From Sequoia sempervirens (taxonomy: Eukaryota > Streptophyta > Pinopsida > Cupressales > Cupressaceae): a stretch of 64,000 nt of DNA. Both the position numbers and the translations under genes were made by a program. Below the pieces are notes generated by a model that was not told the DNA's origin, ran no database searches, and saw only the letters and a list, made by a program, of their open reading frames with translations. The stretch spans positions 62,001-126,000 of the forward strand of contig VDFB02114830.1 in NCBI GenBank assembly GCA_007258455.2, written 5' to 3'. Numbering within the stretch: position 1 is the first letter of the stretch; every line of letters begins with the position of its first letter. Below are positions 35,325 through 48,000 of this stretch, in pieces.

Positions 35325-36869
35325 AATATTGGTGGGGAAGAAGTGAAACAAAGAAAAAGAAGGTTCAACCCAAATGTATTACCAAAGGGATCAACCTAAT
35401 TTTGGATTTGAGTTTTTGTTTCATTCAATTATGAGGGCTATAATGTGTAATTGACAATCAAAAATCAAACCTAACTGATATAATAGTAAAAAGGTAGGTT
35501 CTAAGATGGTAAAATGATGTGTACCTATTGCAAAAAGAGTCTTTTCGAGCCTCACTGAGGACTCATTCGCCCAGTGATAAATGGGTCCTTGCTAGGGTTC
35601 TGGAAAATTAATTTATGGGTTATGTTCTTCAATGTCTACACTCCTAGATCCTAGGTGTTCAACTCCTGAAAGTTGGAGATAAATTTTGTAGAGTACTTTT
35701 TTCGTGATCTTGGAAGAAAGATGACAACTTTGACAACTTTTGTGACTTTTGTTCTCCACTTGATCTTCAATCTAAAGCCTGCAACCACACATCAAAGAGG
35801 AGAAAAATGTTGTTTTGTTAGGGAATATGGGTTTGACACTTTGGCCAAACCCGTTTTGGTAATTAAACCTTGAAATGAAACAATTCGTGAAAGGAAAGAT
35901 GAATGAACAATGTAATATCGCACCTCACCAATCCTCAATTGAACCTTGGATTGTAAATCTGAAACTTAGAATGAAATGGCCTCAATGAGAGTAGATCTTG
36001 ATCATGAACTTGACATAAGATATAATGACTTTGAATACTTGAATTTGATCATCAATGCTACATCATCATATTAGCTCAATAATATGCATGAATTTGACAT
36101 GATGACTGATATCTTGATTGTAGCAATAAACTTTAATAATCTACCCTTGAATGCTCTTGAATTCTATGCAATTCTCTTGTGAAAGTACTCTTTATTTCTT
36201 ATGAATATCTAGTATGAAACTATGTGAAATAACCTTATATTTATGTACTTTCCTTAAGATTAAATTCTAAAATTTAAATAAAGCAAGCTGATGCCAGATC
36301 TAGGATTTGAAATTATTAAAATACTGCCAAAAACATATCCCAAGGGGGGGGGGTGTCCTAGGTGTAAGTGACGACTTGTTCACTATGTGGTGAATGGGTC
36401 CTAGCACACTTAACTAGGACACACTTTAGGGGATGCTAAATGTTATGTATAATTAGGGTCCTAGGACCTAGTGCGGACCCATTCACCAGGTGGAAAATGG
36501 GTCCTAGGTCACTGACCTAGGACACACACCTTGCAAAATTAAGTAATGTGTAATATTATTTAAGAATGTTGGGTCTTATCCCTCATAAAATGCAATTAAT
36601 TAGGCTTGGATTTGAATTTAAGGAGCTATTTAAGCTCAAATTAACCTCAAATAATTGATAAATACCTAGATTAGTGTGAAAGTGTAAAGATACACTTTAC
36701 AATACCCTAAATAAGGCACCATTAAGTCCATTTTATTAAAATGGGTCCTAAACTTAATGCGAATGTGAAAAACACAATACAACACTAAATCAAGGCAACA
36801 TTAGGTTCATTTTAATATTAATTATTCATTCCCAAACTAAGGAAAGAGGGATACTTTTTTGTTACCACA
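35325..36869 (-). repeat. Probable 3' LTR of the gag-only element
   Basis: This aligns in patches with 40462-42535. It contains three of the seven hairpin motifs of the GGACYCATTC type. It is shorter than the other LTR and may be truncated at 35325. Confidence 0.5.
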
Positions 36870-36883
36870 TTTTTCCCCACTTT

Positions 36884-38925
36884 AGTGAGTGTATGACCCC
36901 ATGCCATATTCACACTAAAGTAGACATTCAAGACACTTATGTATATAGCAATGGCAAAGATAAACAATCATACAGTATTAAAGACTAGGAAAATAAAGGA
37001 TCAAGCTTCGATTGTACCAATGCAATGTGTAACGCAATTGTTTGTCTATAACATGTGTGCTCACTCTAGGGTAATCAAACCTCAGGCCATCCACTAGGTG
37101 AGTATCCCAAAAGGGTGGCAAATGAGAGAATCATATTAGGCTCCCATACCATATCAAAGTTATCCTCCTGACAACTTTAATAAGGCACTACAATGCTAAT
37201 GCTTATGAACATTATGTGTATAGGATTTTTGTTTTGTTCAAAGGGATCTTGCTTAGAACTTTCTTGTAAGGTATTCTTCTTAGGGATCATCATGTCTAAT
37301 GATTCCAGGAGAGGACAATGCAAGAGTAATAGATTGCCACTTATGGGATGCCTCACTTCGCATCAAGCCACTAAGGGAAAGTCGTATGCTTAGAAGTATC
37401 ACATTCTCAGAGGGCATCAACCCAATGACACCACCAAGAAAAGGATGCATCATAAGAGAGAAAATCACACCATGAAATATGCAAAATGTCAAAAGATGTT
37501 ATCGATGTATGCCCCCAGTTTAAAGTAGTTGCTAACACCATTGCTATGAGCAAGTGCTTTAAAGTAGCCATGTTCCATCCCAAGACATGAGAGCTTACTC
37601 GGAAAGCCCTAGTGCCAAGCCATATGTTCCCGAAATAGAGCTACTACACGAAAAAGGAAGAAGGGGTTGCCCCCAAAAATATGGAAGGGATCTATGGATC
37701 TGGGGTCAGTGTATCTTTGCTACAATATTGTCATTCAGCTCAAAAATGTTAGCATTCTCCAAATACTCATAGAACTAGAAGAATGACACAAAGAGAGTGA
37801 AAATAAAGAAAAATCCTTTAGGTCAACATGGAAGAGACCTAAATTTCTAGACGCCTTACATCATCCTCAAAAGGAAAACACAAGAAAAATGAAAAAGGAT
37901 AAAAATTTTGTGACATATAGAAGAATGTAGGTACATATAGAGGAATGCACAAAAAGAGAGAAAGGTACATCAAACAAAACATGGGGGATCACATTATGTA
38001 CATGCACTCACATAAAGAAACATGAAAAAGAAAAAAAAAAAGCAAAAGACTAGTAAGACATGTGTGAGTCAACCTACAACAGGTCATTTGCATCCCAATC
38101 TCGATCAATATAAACGGAAGGCGGACAAATAGCCAAAGGGACCACAACACATGCCAAAACTAGGAAAAGTATAACTAACTCCTTGCCCCTACTAAGTGAA
38201 AGACAAGGATGAGCTGAGGTAGGTGATGAGAATGAGCTCCTTGTGATAAAGAGAATAATTTGCAATGAATGTATAGCATGTAATAGTGAGAATATTAAGA
38301 TCCTATAACTATTAGATGGAAAGCAGTGAAAGGACATGCTTTAAGGGACTATTTTTATGATATCAAGTTGTTTAAAGACTCTCCTTAAAGCATGACACTC
38401 ATTAGTACTATGTCCAATTCATTCTATGATATTGACAATGAGACTTGTTTGTGTTTTTAGGATTTGGATGTGGATTTTCTCTAATGTGTGGTAATGTTAT
38501 GTCATTGTTGTAGAAGTGTGTGTAAGATTCTTTCATTTTCAGACATGGGATATGGAAATTTGAGTTTCTTGAATTTTTAAGGTTTTAATTTCTTGCTCGA
38601 TTAATCAACTTGTTGAGGTGGATGTTGAGAAGGAAGGCTTGAGATGATACTATCATTCTTGTGAGGTATTGGTTGTTCTTTAGAAATGAGGAGGATCTTG
38701 ATATCTTATTCCTTCGATTTGTTCAATAGGAATTTCTTTTAAAAGTTTGTGAATTTTATGCCCATTAGTTATGTCACATCCTTGGTTGGATAAAACCTTA
38801 AAGCCTTGGCCATAAGTCTCTTCAAGGTTGATAGGAGTGTTGGTCACTTTGTTAACATAAGATTAATGGCTATGAAATTGATTAGAGGAGTTATGTTCAC
38901 TCATTTTTGGAACTTTAGACTTAGT
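36884..38925 (-). other. Non-coding interior of the gag-only element
   Basis: The stretch lies between the end of gag and the polypurine tract. Short frames here match nothing recognisable and are not supported as genes. Confidence 0.5.
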
Positions 38926-40369
38926 TTATGACTCAATTTCAGGATGTAGAAGACCAACAATTGTAAGTTGTGTTGGTTGTTTCATGGAAGGATAGAAAGA
39001 TGGATTATTCTCAAGATTGTTAAGGAAATCATTTATGAATTCATGCATGCTAGCATCATCTTCTCCAATGATGTCCAGTTCATAAGAACACTCATTAGGA
39101 TTCGGGTGAGCATGAGTAGGTTCAATTGCATTAGGGTCATTTCCAAAAATATAACTTGAAACATCAACCAAGGAGAACAAAGACTTCCATACATTGCTAA
39201 AACATTTGTCCATTTTCTTGGATTTTCATACTTAAACAATGTAATTTTCTTATTACACTATGCAACAATCTAAAAGTGAAATGTTGTACATGCAATTTTG
39301 AATTTAGAAAATGCACTAAATGTACCAAATTAAGCTAAATATAATGAAATGAATGAAATAGAAAATCAGGAAACTGTATTAGAGATCTGATTACAACAAA
39401 CAGAAGCACAAAACCAAATATTTTAAATTCCAAAAAGTTGCTTATGAAAGCATCCACAAGTTCATTGAAGGAGTGGATGGAATGATTAGGCAAGTTGGAA
39501 AACCACTCTAATGCAGTATCTTTCAAGGTCCTTGGAAATAGTTTAGCTAACAGTTTATCATCAAGGAAAAAATCACTACATGAAGCAGTATAAGCATTAA
39601 CATGGTTGATAGGGTCTCCTTTACCTCCATATTTCTCAAACTAAGGCATTTCTATCCCTTGTGGCATCAGGGTGCATAAGATTTCTAAGGATAAGGGGCT
39701 GCTATGGACATGATATGTGGGTGGAACGGTTTGACCTTGACTAATGGTGGAAAGTTGGTGTTGCATGGAAGAAATAGTGTTAAGGAGTTGTGTAAGAACA
39801 AGGTCAGGGTATGTAGGTTGAGGTGGAAGAGAAAATGGTGATGGAGTGTAAGTGATGTTAGGGTAAGTAAAATGAATACTAAGGGGTGTAAATGTGGTGG
39901 AGGGGACTAGTGATGCCACAAGAGAAGTAGGAATGGTAGGTGGAATTGGGAAAGAAGTAGCCTAGTGCATAGTTGTGTGGACTTGCTAGTTGGTATAAGT
40001 TGGCATGGATGCTATGGTTGAAGGGGGAGGAACTTGAGGTCCTCCTTGGATTACAAGAATGTTTGTGGATTGTGTATTAGAAGAGGCATGTTTATTGTAA
40101 ATCTCAACAATTTTCTTCATCACTTGCAAGCCATCATCACTTTCAATCAAATGATGAATATTTTCAATGGAAGGTATGGCAATGGTGGAAATGTTTTCAA
40201 GTGACAAGCCTTGTTGTAAATGTGCAAAATCCTCATGAATATTAATGACCTTTTCTTGTGGGAGGGAATTGGTTTGGATGTCAAAATTTATTGGATGGAA
40301 AGATGAAGGCATAGAAGTAGTATTATCAGTGCCTAATGCACCATTGTCCATACTAGGAGTAGGAGCCAT
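38926..40369 (-). pseudogene. Gag of a Ty3/gypsy-like element, stops and frame breaks
   Basis: The minus-strand frame starts with MAPTPSMDNGALG at 40369 and has a Ser/Thr/Pro-rich N-terminal part. The capsid region spans about 39340-39660, with KYGGKGDPINHVNAY, LFPRTLKDTALEWFSNLP and FNELVDAFISNF. These are standard Ty3/gypsy gag motifs of the kind seen in Tat and Athila elements. A separate frame (39213-38926), rich in Asp and Asn, may be its C-terminal end. No zinc knuckle or protease follows. Gag would form the particle. This copy is broken by stops and at least one frame change. Confidence 0.75.
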
Positions 40370-40461
40370 TTAGATCCCAAGGTCCACAATGAAAGTGCTA
40401 TCGTGGGAGGCCATGAGTCTAGAACTTCTTCTCACTAAAGTATTATCAACAAGGCACCAAA

Positions 40462-42535
40462 CACTCATAAAACTACCACAAAGGAGGGGGTGAAATCAAA
40501 TGCAAGGTAATATAAGATGTCTAAATGCAAATAACAGAAATGCTACTAACTGTAATAGAGAACTAACTACAGAAAACAGAAATGCCAAAAAATGCCAAAA
40601 ATGTTGTTTAAAAAGTGCAGAGGGACTGATTCACCTAGGGTTGCAAATTAGTCCCAGTATGATGGTTTTGTGTGTTTTTCATAAATTTTAAGATGATTTT
40701 AATGCTCTACAGAATGCAATCAAGGATGTAGAATGCAGATTTTCAGTTTTTCAATGAGATGCAATGCAAAAAAAAATCTAAATGAAGTTTTCATTAATGC
40801 AATATGAAAAGCCTTATAATGCAAAAACATAACACTATCCTAATTGAATGTTGATGCAAATGTAATCTAAGATGCAATATGTGAATGAAATCATAAATGA
40901 AAAGTGTTCAAAATGTAGGTTCACCAAAATGAACCATTGATTTTTGGGTTTCCTATGGACTTCTCTTACTCTTCTAGGGTTTTTCACCTAAAAGGAGAGA
41001 GATAGGGCCCAAAATGCTAAGGGTTCATTCAAATTATGTTATGTGTGTTGTTTTCTAAACTAAATAAAGTAATATAAATGTAAATGAATGATTTAAACCA
41101 ATGAATATGAATGCAAAACTAAGATTTATGATATGTTTGAAAACACACTATGATATGCAAACAATGAAGTAAAAGATGAAATTATGCAGAACAAAAAGAA
41201 ATGAGATGAAATAGAGTGCACCTAGGCAATGTTTTATGAATTTAGAATCTTGTGAATGCTGACTGGAATTACTGAAATTTCATAGTGGGACTCATTCTCC
41301 CAGGGTGGCGAATTAGTCCTCCTACTAGTGAAAAAGTGTCAGAAACAGGTTTCTGACTGTCGAGATCTGAAATCTGACAAAATTTAGATTTTTAGTCCTA
41401 AGGTGGGACTCATTTGCCACTAGTGGCGAATTAGTCCTCTCCCAACATTTTGAAAAATCAAGAGACAACTTTGCAACACCAGATCTGGAAATCTCTGATT
41501 GTCAGGTTATCGAAGTCAATTCTGCAGGAAACAGACAGAAAACCTTCTCCAATCTTGAAATATGAATGAGTTGACTTTAAGCACCTAGTTGACTTTTTTT
41601 CCACTCTTCAACACCAAAAAGCTTGTTAAATCTGCATACCTAGGTCTGTAAACACACATGCAAGAGGGGAAAAATGGTTGAGGGTTAGTAAATAGGGGTT
41701 TTCCTTGGTCAAACCCCACTTTTGGTAATCAAACCCTTAATGAAATAATGAAATGCAAGAGTATGATAAACAAATAACATGCAAATGCTATCAACTTACC
41801 AAACCCTTGTTGATGCAAATCTAAAGTAATGTCAATGGATGCTCCAAAGTGCTTGAATAATGCTTGATAAGATGTTGTAAGATGCTTGAATGCTTAGATG
41901 TGTGAATGAATGCTTGAATGAGTGAGGAGATGTAAAATGAGGTGAAAATTGCTTATTTATAAAATCCTATGCCTTAGTTACCCATTCACACCTCATCACA
42001 AGTCGACATCAAGTGTTTTGAATAAAAACCCAAAGGAAATTTAAAATATTTTGAATTTGGAGCCAAGGGGGACTCATTCACCACCCATGAAGAATGGGCC
42101 CCACCTAGGACTTGAAAATGCGTGTCAGGAATTAAGTTGTATTTAATGTTATTTTTTGGGTTAACATTCAAAAATACACTTAATTGAGCCTTATAAGGGC
42201 ATAAAGGGGTCAAATAAGTCATAAGAAAGGGATAAATAGTGAAGTTGTGCCTAGAAAAGCGTGAAATAGATTTTACAACACTTCAAAATAGGACTTGATT
42301 ATTGATGAAAAGGTGATTTTTAGGTGAATTGTAATGAATAGAGTCTAGAAGAATGTAGAAATGATTTACAACACTTCACAACACCTTCACAAGACGCCAC
42401 TATTTGAATTTTAGTACCTAAATATGCATGTTCAAGCCATGTTACATCATAAAATTAGAGCAAAATAGATCAAACACCATGAAACAAGACCTAAAAGGCC
42501 ATGAAAATGGCAAGGGGCCATTTTTCTACGGCACA
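40462..42535 (-). repeat. Probable 5' LTR of the gag-only element
   Basis: About 2.07 kb between the TG start at 42535 and the PBS-like site. It contains four hairpin motifs (40622, 41287, 41404, 42069) and several G-poor stretches with ATGAATG and AATGCAA words. The exact right end of the LTR is not clear. Confidence 0.5.
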
Positions 42536-43420
42536 ATTACATATTAATAAAAAAAAGTTATTGATAATTAATTACCTCAGATTAAAATTAATGGATAGAT
42601 TACAAATAATAACATTCGTTCAACATGTTGTATAGTTTTATTCTAGAATTTCATAACCAATTTTCAACTGATAAATTTCCATTCTGAAACACAAAGACCA
42701 TTTCCCCATTTTTATACAAATGGTTCCTAATCTCACATTATAAGAATGGACACGTGGACTATAACATCACGTTTATAACGCTTTACAATGCTCATATTAA
42801 ATGAATATGTATAAAATAATCTGTGTCAAAATTATCTCATTTATGATATGTTTAGGTTAGGCTATTCAAATTTAACTTTAAATTCTATGTAAAGTCCAAA
42901 TTCATAAGATCCACCTCCTACTATGAACTAACCTCACGTTATTTCATATTACCTTATTATCATGCTCTCCCTTCCTCGCACCAATCAGACAATTGCAAGT
43001 ATTTATATCCTATTAAAAAAAGTGGTTGCCCTACATTCAATAATAATTTTCATGTACTAATTCCTCTTTTTAAGTGTAATAATAAATTATATTTGGTGCA
43101 TTTATTGATCAATATTCATTTTCAGTTTGGATTCTTATTAGTTCCCTATTTATTTATTCTTTTTATTCATATTAATTATCTTCTAATTATTAAATCATTA
43201 TTTTAAATTTTTATTATATAATTAATAGATCCAAAATAATATATATTTAAATAATTATCATTATATTAATTATATAATATTAATCTAATATATAATCAAT
43301 TTATTATATCTATATATAATATATGGAACCTCATTATTTAGGGGTGGTGGATATCAGGTGGACCCAGAGGCTAGAGCTTGGTTCAACTAACAGACAGTTA
43401 ATGAAAACGTTTAATATTTC
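42536..43420. other. AT-rich intergenic sequence, no gene
   Basis: Nothing coding or repetitive can be recognised between the gag-only element and the start of copy B. The stretch 43080-43330 is almost only A and T. Confidence 0.6.
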
Positions 43421-43605
43421 AGGTGGTTTAAACTGACTAAAATAAAAGTCATTGTACACTTGCGTTGTAACTAGAACCTAGTCTGATGCAACAGATGATC
43501 ACATATTGCTGGTTTCAACACACCATTTTGGTTAAAAACGATGGATTGATGACAACATTATTGTTTATGTTGTCATTGTTACATAATCTTTTGACTTTAA
43601 CTAAA

Positions 43606-44981
43606 TTAGGCCCATTTGGCCAACAAAGACATGGCACCCATTCCTAACAAAAGAGAAATATATGACCACAATTGAAGCCCCACCTTGCTCTGCATTCGTG
43701 AGCTGAGAAAATCTGCTGCAAGAAGATCCACTAATGACATATATATCAGAATTCCTGCAGAGGCTGAGTCGAATATCCCCTCAACAATTAGAGCCGTTGG
43801 ACTATTTTCATTATATGTCGACGAAACTGCGATTCCCACTGCAATTCCAAGTGGTGTAGTTATAGAAAAGAAGAACGCCATTAGCGCTGTCGATCTATTC
43901 TTGAACCTTGCCTACACATTATCATCAACATATATTAAATAAGTATTAGGCCACCATAAAAACGTTAGTCCTTTTACCAAGTTGTTAGGAAAAGCAAATT
44001 AATCACCTGAACTATGCATCCTCCAAGACCCATTCCTTCAAAAAACTGATGAAATGTCAAAGCGGCCATTAGAGGGCGTATGGTGCATGGACTTTCAGAT
44101 GCCCCTAACGATATTCCAATTATCACAGAGTGGGCAACTATTCCAAGCTCTAACACCTGATCCACAAATCAATCAAGTTTTGGATTTAACAAAGTGCCTT
44201 CATTGAAAATCTTCCTTTTATGATTTATTTTTAAAAAAATGAGTTTAAGTCTGAGGGTAAGCTAAGGAGATAAGAACACACAACACCATATCTGACAACT
44301 ATGCATTGAATTCAAGTGTAGTTTTGATTTGGGTTTGTTTTTGTTTACCTGAGAAATAACGCGGTGGCGAAGCAGTGTTGAAGCAGAGCCTTCTGCGGTG
44401 GAATCGTATGCGTGGGTGCCGCCATGCGTATGAAGATGACTCTGATGTTCCGACTCCCCACCCTGATGTTCTAATTCCCCACTATTCCCAACTCGTGCAC
44501 TAGACATATCTGCTACACCAATGGTGGATTGCTGTTGCTTAAGGTGGGCACGTTGATAATATCCAGTAGCCATAGCATCTACCATAAGACAGCCAACAGC
44601 CCCCATCATAGCTATAAATCCAGCAAACGGGAAGTTTTTCCAAGCAGCTCCAGTCAAGCAAGCATTACCCAGAGAATTAAAGGCATCAGGAAGGATATGA
44701 ACAAAACCCGTTGCCAAAATAACTCCTGCAGCAAAAGCCTTGATGATAATAAAAATGTCCTTCTCTGGCCTCAAAACACTAATACTTCTCCCCAAGATAG
44801 GCAAGCATACGCCTATTGTGCCGCCTATCAGTATAGAGGCAATTGCCCCAAGCTTGAGGTGGAGAGCTTCATTCTTGTTTCTGCAACTTTGTTCCTGAGA
44901 ACAATCGCCTTCCTCTGCAGCCACCAAACTGACCGTTGAAAACAATGCCAATAATAAGCAAATCATGCAAAATGTTGTCAT
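43606..44981 (-). CDS. ZIP-family metal transporter, three exons, intact
   Basis: Exons are 44981-44349, 44156-44007 and 43911-43606. The introns (192 and 95 bp) have GT-AG ends and sit between codons, giving 362 residues, the usual size. ZIP proteins move zinc, iron or related divalent metals into the cytoplasm across the plasma or an internal membrane. The N-terminus is a signal peptide ([15 protein letters not shown]) followed by a short Cys-containing segment. Three membrane segments lie in exon 1. A His-rich loop ([12 protein letters not shown], about residues 178-190) separates segments three and four. Exon 2 has the signature [10 protein letters not shown] (His220) and [11 protein letters not shown] (His247, Glu251), the metal-binding residues of the family. 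The start at 44981 is chosen because an upstream in-frame ATG at 45041 would spoil the signal peptide. It resembles plant IRT/ZIP proteins. The exact metal cannot be told. Confidence 0.93.
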
Positions 44982-45075
44982 AGTGAATCGTGGACACAAA
45001 CCCCAAAAGAGCTGGTCTATATTTATGCAGAGCGGAATCAAAATGATGAAGCCATTTCCCAGAGAAAGTCAATGC

Positions 45076-45087
45076 AATATATAAAAA
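45076..45087 (-). promoter_or_regulatory. Possible TATA box of the ZIP gene
   Basis: The complement reads TTTTTATATATT, about 95-105 bp before the start codon. The same sequence is conserved upstream of the pseudogene in copy A. Confidence 0.35.
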
Positions 45088-48000
45088 CTTTCGACTTTCC
45101 TCATTATGTCCTCATATCCCGCGTACTCCGGCTTTATATTAATATTAATTTTTCAAGTATCGTATCCACAAACTACCTCTGCTTTTGCATGACATTATAG
45201 CGGTTTTATGTCAAGCTGGGCTAGTGTAGATTTATATCCAACATCTAAGTTTTTCCTCTGTTTTCTAAACCTCAAAATAAACAAAAAGATTGATTGGGAA
45301 GATGTCACTAAAGTATCGATTTTTTTTTTAATGTATTATATTCAGTAAAGACAGAGCTGTACCTTCTATATTATTGCAAAACTTCAATGTCTATCTTAAA
45401 CGTCACATACATTAAATGTATTAAAGCTGGTAAGGTTGGCTCGGATTGCAGCCGTACGATTTGGCTTTTCGAAGAGTGAAAGTCTACCTAAACTAGTATT
45501 AAAAAACAGTGGACCAGAGGGCGGGATGACAACATAATCTGAAGTCTTCGGCATTGTTTTATCCGGGATGGACGACCGCCTAATTTGACGGCCGTATGGA
45601 CTCATTGTGGCATATTTGTCTATTTTTATATTATATATAAAATTATTATGATTTTAGGGTCTGTCCAAATCCTCATTTCATGTGATCTAGTGTACAACAA
45701 AGATGGACTCTTTAGGGTTTGTATGTTTTTTCAGAAATAGGTTTTCATGAAGTGAGTAATCATGTATTGATAAATAGGAGGTATTTTTTTTTTTTAATAA
45801 TTAATATGTTAATTAGAGAGTTATTATTAGATCATTATGTCTCATTGAATGAGATTTTGGCACTTGTCATGATCTATTCCCTTTCTCATTTAGAATTGCG
45901 TCTATATAACACTTCTCATTATATTATAACTAGCACTTGCACCTATAGGAGATTCAAGGGATATGCGGATAGAAAATTAAAGATAAATCTTTAATATATT
46001 TCAATATTACATAATTAGTTATATAACAATATAAATATGTACAAATTTTGATTACAAATATGAATTGATTTGTACAAATAATTATTGTATTATATAACTA
46101 GTTATTTTCAAAAAAAAATTAAACAATTAAATTCCTTTGAAGAACCTAAATAACTGCATGGCATTATATGAATAATATGATATAATTGATGTAACAAATA
46201 AAGTTTCACAAGCCTTTTCTATTTATAGACAAGATAAAAACACAAAAATTATCACAAGGATCTAAAGCTAACCTCCATCTAGACCATTCAATAGTTTTTA
46301 ATAATGAGAATTATACAAGGGTCTAATGCTGAAAGAAACCTAAACATTATTATGGATTAGAAAACATGCTATTTGGGCTAGAGTGCATTGACAAATAGAG
46401 CATATATTTTAGCAAGTACTCAATTTACAAATGTATATCATATAAAAAATCAACATGCTATTCTTGGACACAATTAACCAATTGAATTATTACGTATGAA
46501 AACTAAACAGTTCAATACTCCCATCATTTATACATGTTATATATTCACACTTTTATTTCACATTCACTAAAATATTATTAGATAATACCATATTTTTGAC
46601 AAAGCAGCGAAGAGTTTTCAGTCTACTGACAATGTCGTGATGATTTTTATTTGGGCATAGTTTTAACTTTACATCATTATGTCTAAAACAGTTTTGACAT
46701 TATTTTGCAATGCATTTTTTTTGGTTCATGCCCAAATTTGATCTCTCAACTGTAAACATACAAGAAAAAACTAATAAATAATTCCACTTGAAAAAAATCT
46801 AAGGCAATATAAAAGTTAAAAGGAAAATCACATAACATCTAAAATGTCATGTAAATTGATAGTGGTAGTATCCAATCAAGGGAAGCAAAATTTTAGCTTA
46901 TCCTTTTAGTCCCAGAAAATAGATAAGTATCTCATAATTCTTTCCATTAACTAATGCAGTTCAACAAACCAAAGAGATTTGTCAATTGTTGCAGCCTCCT
47001 TTCACAAAAATCAACACTTAAGCAATATTTAAATAAAATCTCTAGCACAAGAATATTTATTTGTATTTAAAGAAATACTAGAAGTGTACAAGTCTAAAAA
47101 ATCAACAATTAAATCATCTATGAAAGCTCCATCTGCAACAACAATCATCTAAAGGAAAGATAAGAACAAATATACAAATTTTCAACAAAGTTCTAGATAT
47201 GGACCAAAAATCAATTACAACTCCACAAAGTTACATGGTATAGGCAGCAAAAACATTTTCTCAAACTTTTGGACATGGAGATTGGGGCACCTAGATGCTC
47301 TCCTTCACACTGATTGTTTTTGTTATCTATTTTTCCATCCCAAGGCTTCTAAAACCTATCACTTTCTTCTTGTCATTGCTCCCTCATTCGTACGAATTTT
47401 CTAAAACGGTTTCTGAGTTTTAAGCGTCTCCTTCCCAGCTTTCTGCAACATTTTGAATTTTCCATTATGCTAAAAAATGAGAAAGTTATGCCCAATTTAC
47501 TAAGATTAGGTCTCATAGTTACGACCCAAAAAAACTCCCTCTCCCAAAAATGTTAGTCAAACATCCAAAATGCTCATTACTCCTTGGGGGTGGGTATCAC
47601 GCATTCAACTCCCTGATTGTTTTTCTTGGAAAAATTCAAACCTTTTTCCCAAATTGGCACCCTCTAGCTCCTTCCTACACCTCCACTCCCAACCACCAAC
47701 CACCATTAGCAAACATTTATTTTAATTCTTTAATTTAATCACGGGAGTTACAAAGTAATAAAAAATTCATTCTCCCAACCTAGGTGTGGAACTTTGTAAC
47801 TTCCTAGATGTAATTTGAATTTACATCAAATGCATAAACATTGCATTTAAAATTCCTGCCAAACAAAATTCTAGGAAAGGGTGTCCCATTAGAAATAGTT
47901 GAAGGAAAAAAAGAAGAAATAATTCTTGCTTGCAAGACCATCAACACACCAAAATTTAAAAAGGAAAAATAAAATGATTTTTTTTGTTGTGCAGGATTGC

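Larger units (their letters stand above)
35325..42535 (-). mobile_element. Gag-only Ty3/gypsy-like element with diverged LTRs
   Basis: Read on the minus strand, a probable 5' LTR runs from 42535 (TGTGCCGTAG) to about 40462. It is followed by a PBS-like TTTGGTGCCTTGTTG (complement of 40447-40461), then gag (40369-38926) and about 2 kb without coding. A purine-rich tract AAAGTGGGGAAAAA follows (complement of 36870-36883). Last comes a 3' LTR starting TGTGGTAAC at 36869. The LTRs share the same features in order, including hairpins with GGACTCATTC and a GGTTTGACC...TTTTGGTAAT block (35830-35870; 41693-41735). They have diverged strongly. No protease, RT or integrase is present. The outer edge on the left is uncertain, as it abuts the LARD-like element. 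Confidence 0.6.

Noticed and set aside
44529..44939. 136-codon plus-strand frame opposite ZIP exon 1
   Set aside because: Shadow of the ZIP coding strand. The minus-strand protein has clear family motifs and splice sites.
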